Assembly: GCA_007135745.1 (NCBI GenBank)
Contig: SLIH01000084.1
Location: 1 to 7,071 of the forward strand
Source of the DNA: Halomonas sp.
GTDB taxonomy: Bacteria; Pseudomonadota; Gammaproteobacteria; Pseudomonadales; Oleiphilaceae
DNA length: 7,071 nucleotides
Reading direction: 5' to 3'
In this document: in pieces, positions 6,438 through 7,071 of the stretch
How positions within the stretch are numbered: the stretch's first letter is position 1
How the letters are laid out: each line of letters starts with the position of its first letter
Position numbers and translations under genes: made by a program
The notes under the pieces: model-generated
The model's input: the letters and a program-made list of their open reading frames with translations, nothing else
The model's database searches: none
What the model was told of the DNA's origin: nothing

Positions 6438-7001
6438 TCAGGAGGCTTCTCCGATCTGTTCCCGCTGCCTGCGCCAATGACGGAGCGTTGATGGATGCAC
6501 CCCGAATTCCTCCGGTAGTGTCATGCCCGCCGCTTCCACCAGAAGCCCGAGAATCGCCATATGGTGGATGGTGTGGCTCGACAGGAACGCGAGCTCCCGT
6601 CCCACGCTTGTGGGCGTTGTCAGATGCGCGTCACCTTCCTGATGGACCATTCCCAAAGCTACGGTATGCGAAAGTTCACTGTGAGCGCCAAGTTCCGTGG
6701 ACAGTTTTCTCAGACGCATGGCCGCCGTCAGAGGATCGGACTCAAGCGCCGGGTCACGCTCCCGGTGTTCATAATCAAGCCGGTTGTCCGACCGCGAGGA
6801 CAGACTCTGAAGAAACGAATCATAATGGTCGATGATGTGGCGAACGTGCTTGCCGATTGTATGCTGACCATGAACGCCCGAGCGCTGCTGGTACTGAGCC
6901 GGCGTCAGCGACTGCAGCAACTGCACAAGTTGTCCCAGCTCGTGGCAGTTCTCTTCGATCAGATCCTTAACCGTGGCCGTCCTATCTGTTTGCTCCCGCA
7001 T
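6438..7001 (-). CDS. DinB-like four-helix protein, probably metal-binding
   Basis: A 187-residue protein of the DinB/YfiT-like superfamily: four helices with a histidine metal site. Helix 2 carries HTIGKHVRHIIDHY (47-60), with His55 or His59 as ligand, and a late helix carries SSHTIHHMAIL (141-151), giving His143 and His147, the usual spacing for the three-His site. A YEHRERDP stretch (77-84) lies between them. Superfamily members include thiol-dependent transferases, but many have no known reaction, and none can be assigned. No signal peptide or membrane segment. The start is ATG 7001 because AAAGG (7010-7014) is 8 nt upstream; an in-frame GTG at 7010 overlaps that element and lacks its own. 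It is followed after one base by the NRDE gene, so the two are almost certainly co-translated. Confidence 0.82.
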   Translation of the reverse strand: MREQTDRTATVKDLIEENCHELGQLVQLLQSLTPAQYQQRSGVHGQHTIGKHVRHIIDHYDSFLQSLSSRSDNRLDYEHRERDPALESDPLTAAMRLRKLSTELGAHSELSHTVALGMVHQEGDAHLTTPTSVGRELAFLSSHTIHHMAILGLLVEAAGMTLPEEFGVHPSTLRHWRRQREQIGEAS

Positions 7002-7006
7002 GGTCG

Positions 7007-7014
7007 TCACCTTT
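7007..7014 (-). promoter_or_regulatory. Ribosome binding site fixing the DinB-like start at 7001
   Basis: On the minus strand AAAGGTGA lies 5-12 nt before the ATG at 7001. It contains the alternative GTG (7010-7008), which therefore reads better as part of the Shine-Dalgarno than as a start. The remaining bases to 7071 hold no recognisable promoter. Confidence 0.55.
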
Positions 7015-7071
7015 GTGTTGTTCGGGTGCCTGTCGCTTCTTTGTTTCCTGATCCGGGACGAGCCTGGGCCC

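Noticed and set aside
6982..7071. Possible C-terminal end of another minus-strand gene upstream of the DinB-like gene. Two frames are open from base 7071, one ending TGA at 7009-7007 and one TAG at 6984-6982.
   Set aside because: Only about 20-29 codons are visible, with no recognisable sequence and no way to choose between frames.
1..7071. Defence system, mobile element, toxin-antitoxin pair or CRISPR.
   Set aside because: No gene, repeat or boundary of these kinds is visible; gene content and composition are those of a core-type region.

Overview
The window looks like ordinary chromosomal DNA from a GC-rich marine-type gammaproteobacterium. Marinobacter or a close relative is my best guess, based on protein character (NhaP2-type antiporter, YeiR-like GTPase, NRDE/DinB pair) and not on any marker gene. 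I see no tRNA, rRNA, CRISPR array, insertion sequence, phage gene or attachment site. Coding density is very high, and base and codon use look uniform, so nothing points to recent transfer.

Layout. Bases 1-187 (minus) hold the 5' end of an ACT-domain-type protein. A 192-bp divergent gap follows, containing a strong AT-rich inverted repeat. Next comes a plus-strand run: an NhaP2/CvrA-type K+/H+ antiporter (380-2113), a DUF985 cupin protein (2125-2595) and a YeiR-like COG0523 zinc GTPase (2643-3623). The GTPase ends 5 bp from the stop of a convergent minus-strand gene for a small two-helix methyl-accepting chemotaxis protein (3629-4732). A second divergent gap leads to a plus-strand gene for a YiiX/YebB-like permuted NlpC/P60 cysteine hydrolase (4924-5694). 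This converges, with 4 bp between stops, on a minus-strand pair: DinB-like protein (6438-7001), then NRDE/TANGO2-like protein (5699-6436), separated by one base.

The most informative non-coding signal is a near-perfect Zur-type operator (GTTATA-G-TATAAC, 2597-2609). It lies directly over an extended -10 element, 33 bp before the start of the YeiR-like gene. That gene encodes a CMCC motif and a histidine-rich loop. Together they suggest a zinc-starvation-induced zinc metallochaperone with its own promoter inside an otherwise tight plus-strand run. The second notable signal is the 10-bp perfect inverted repeat at 318-345. It covers an upstream GTG that might otherwise be taken as the antiporter start and favours the downstream TTG at 380.

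How the genes work together: the antiporter and cupin genes are probably co-transcribed, and the YeiR-like gene can be uncoupled from them by zinc. The DinB and NRDE genes are almost certainly translationally coupled. I found no new multi-gene system. The value of the window lies in regulation (Zur), start-site corrections and two compact proteins of unusual architecture.
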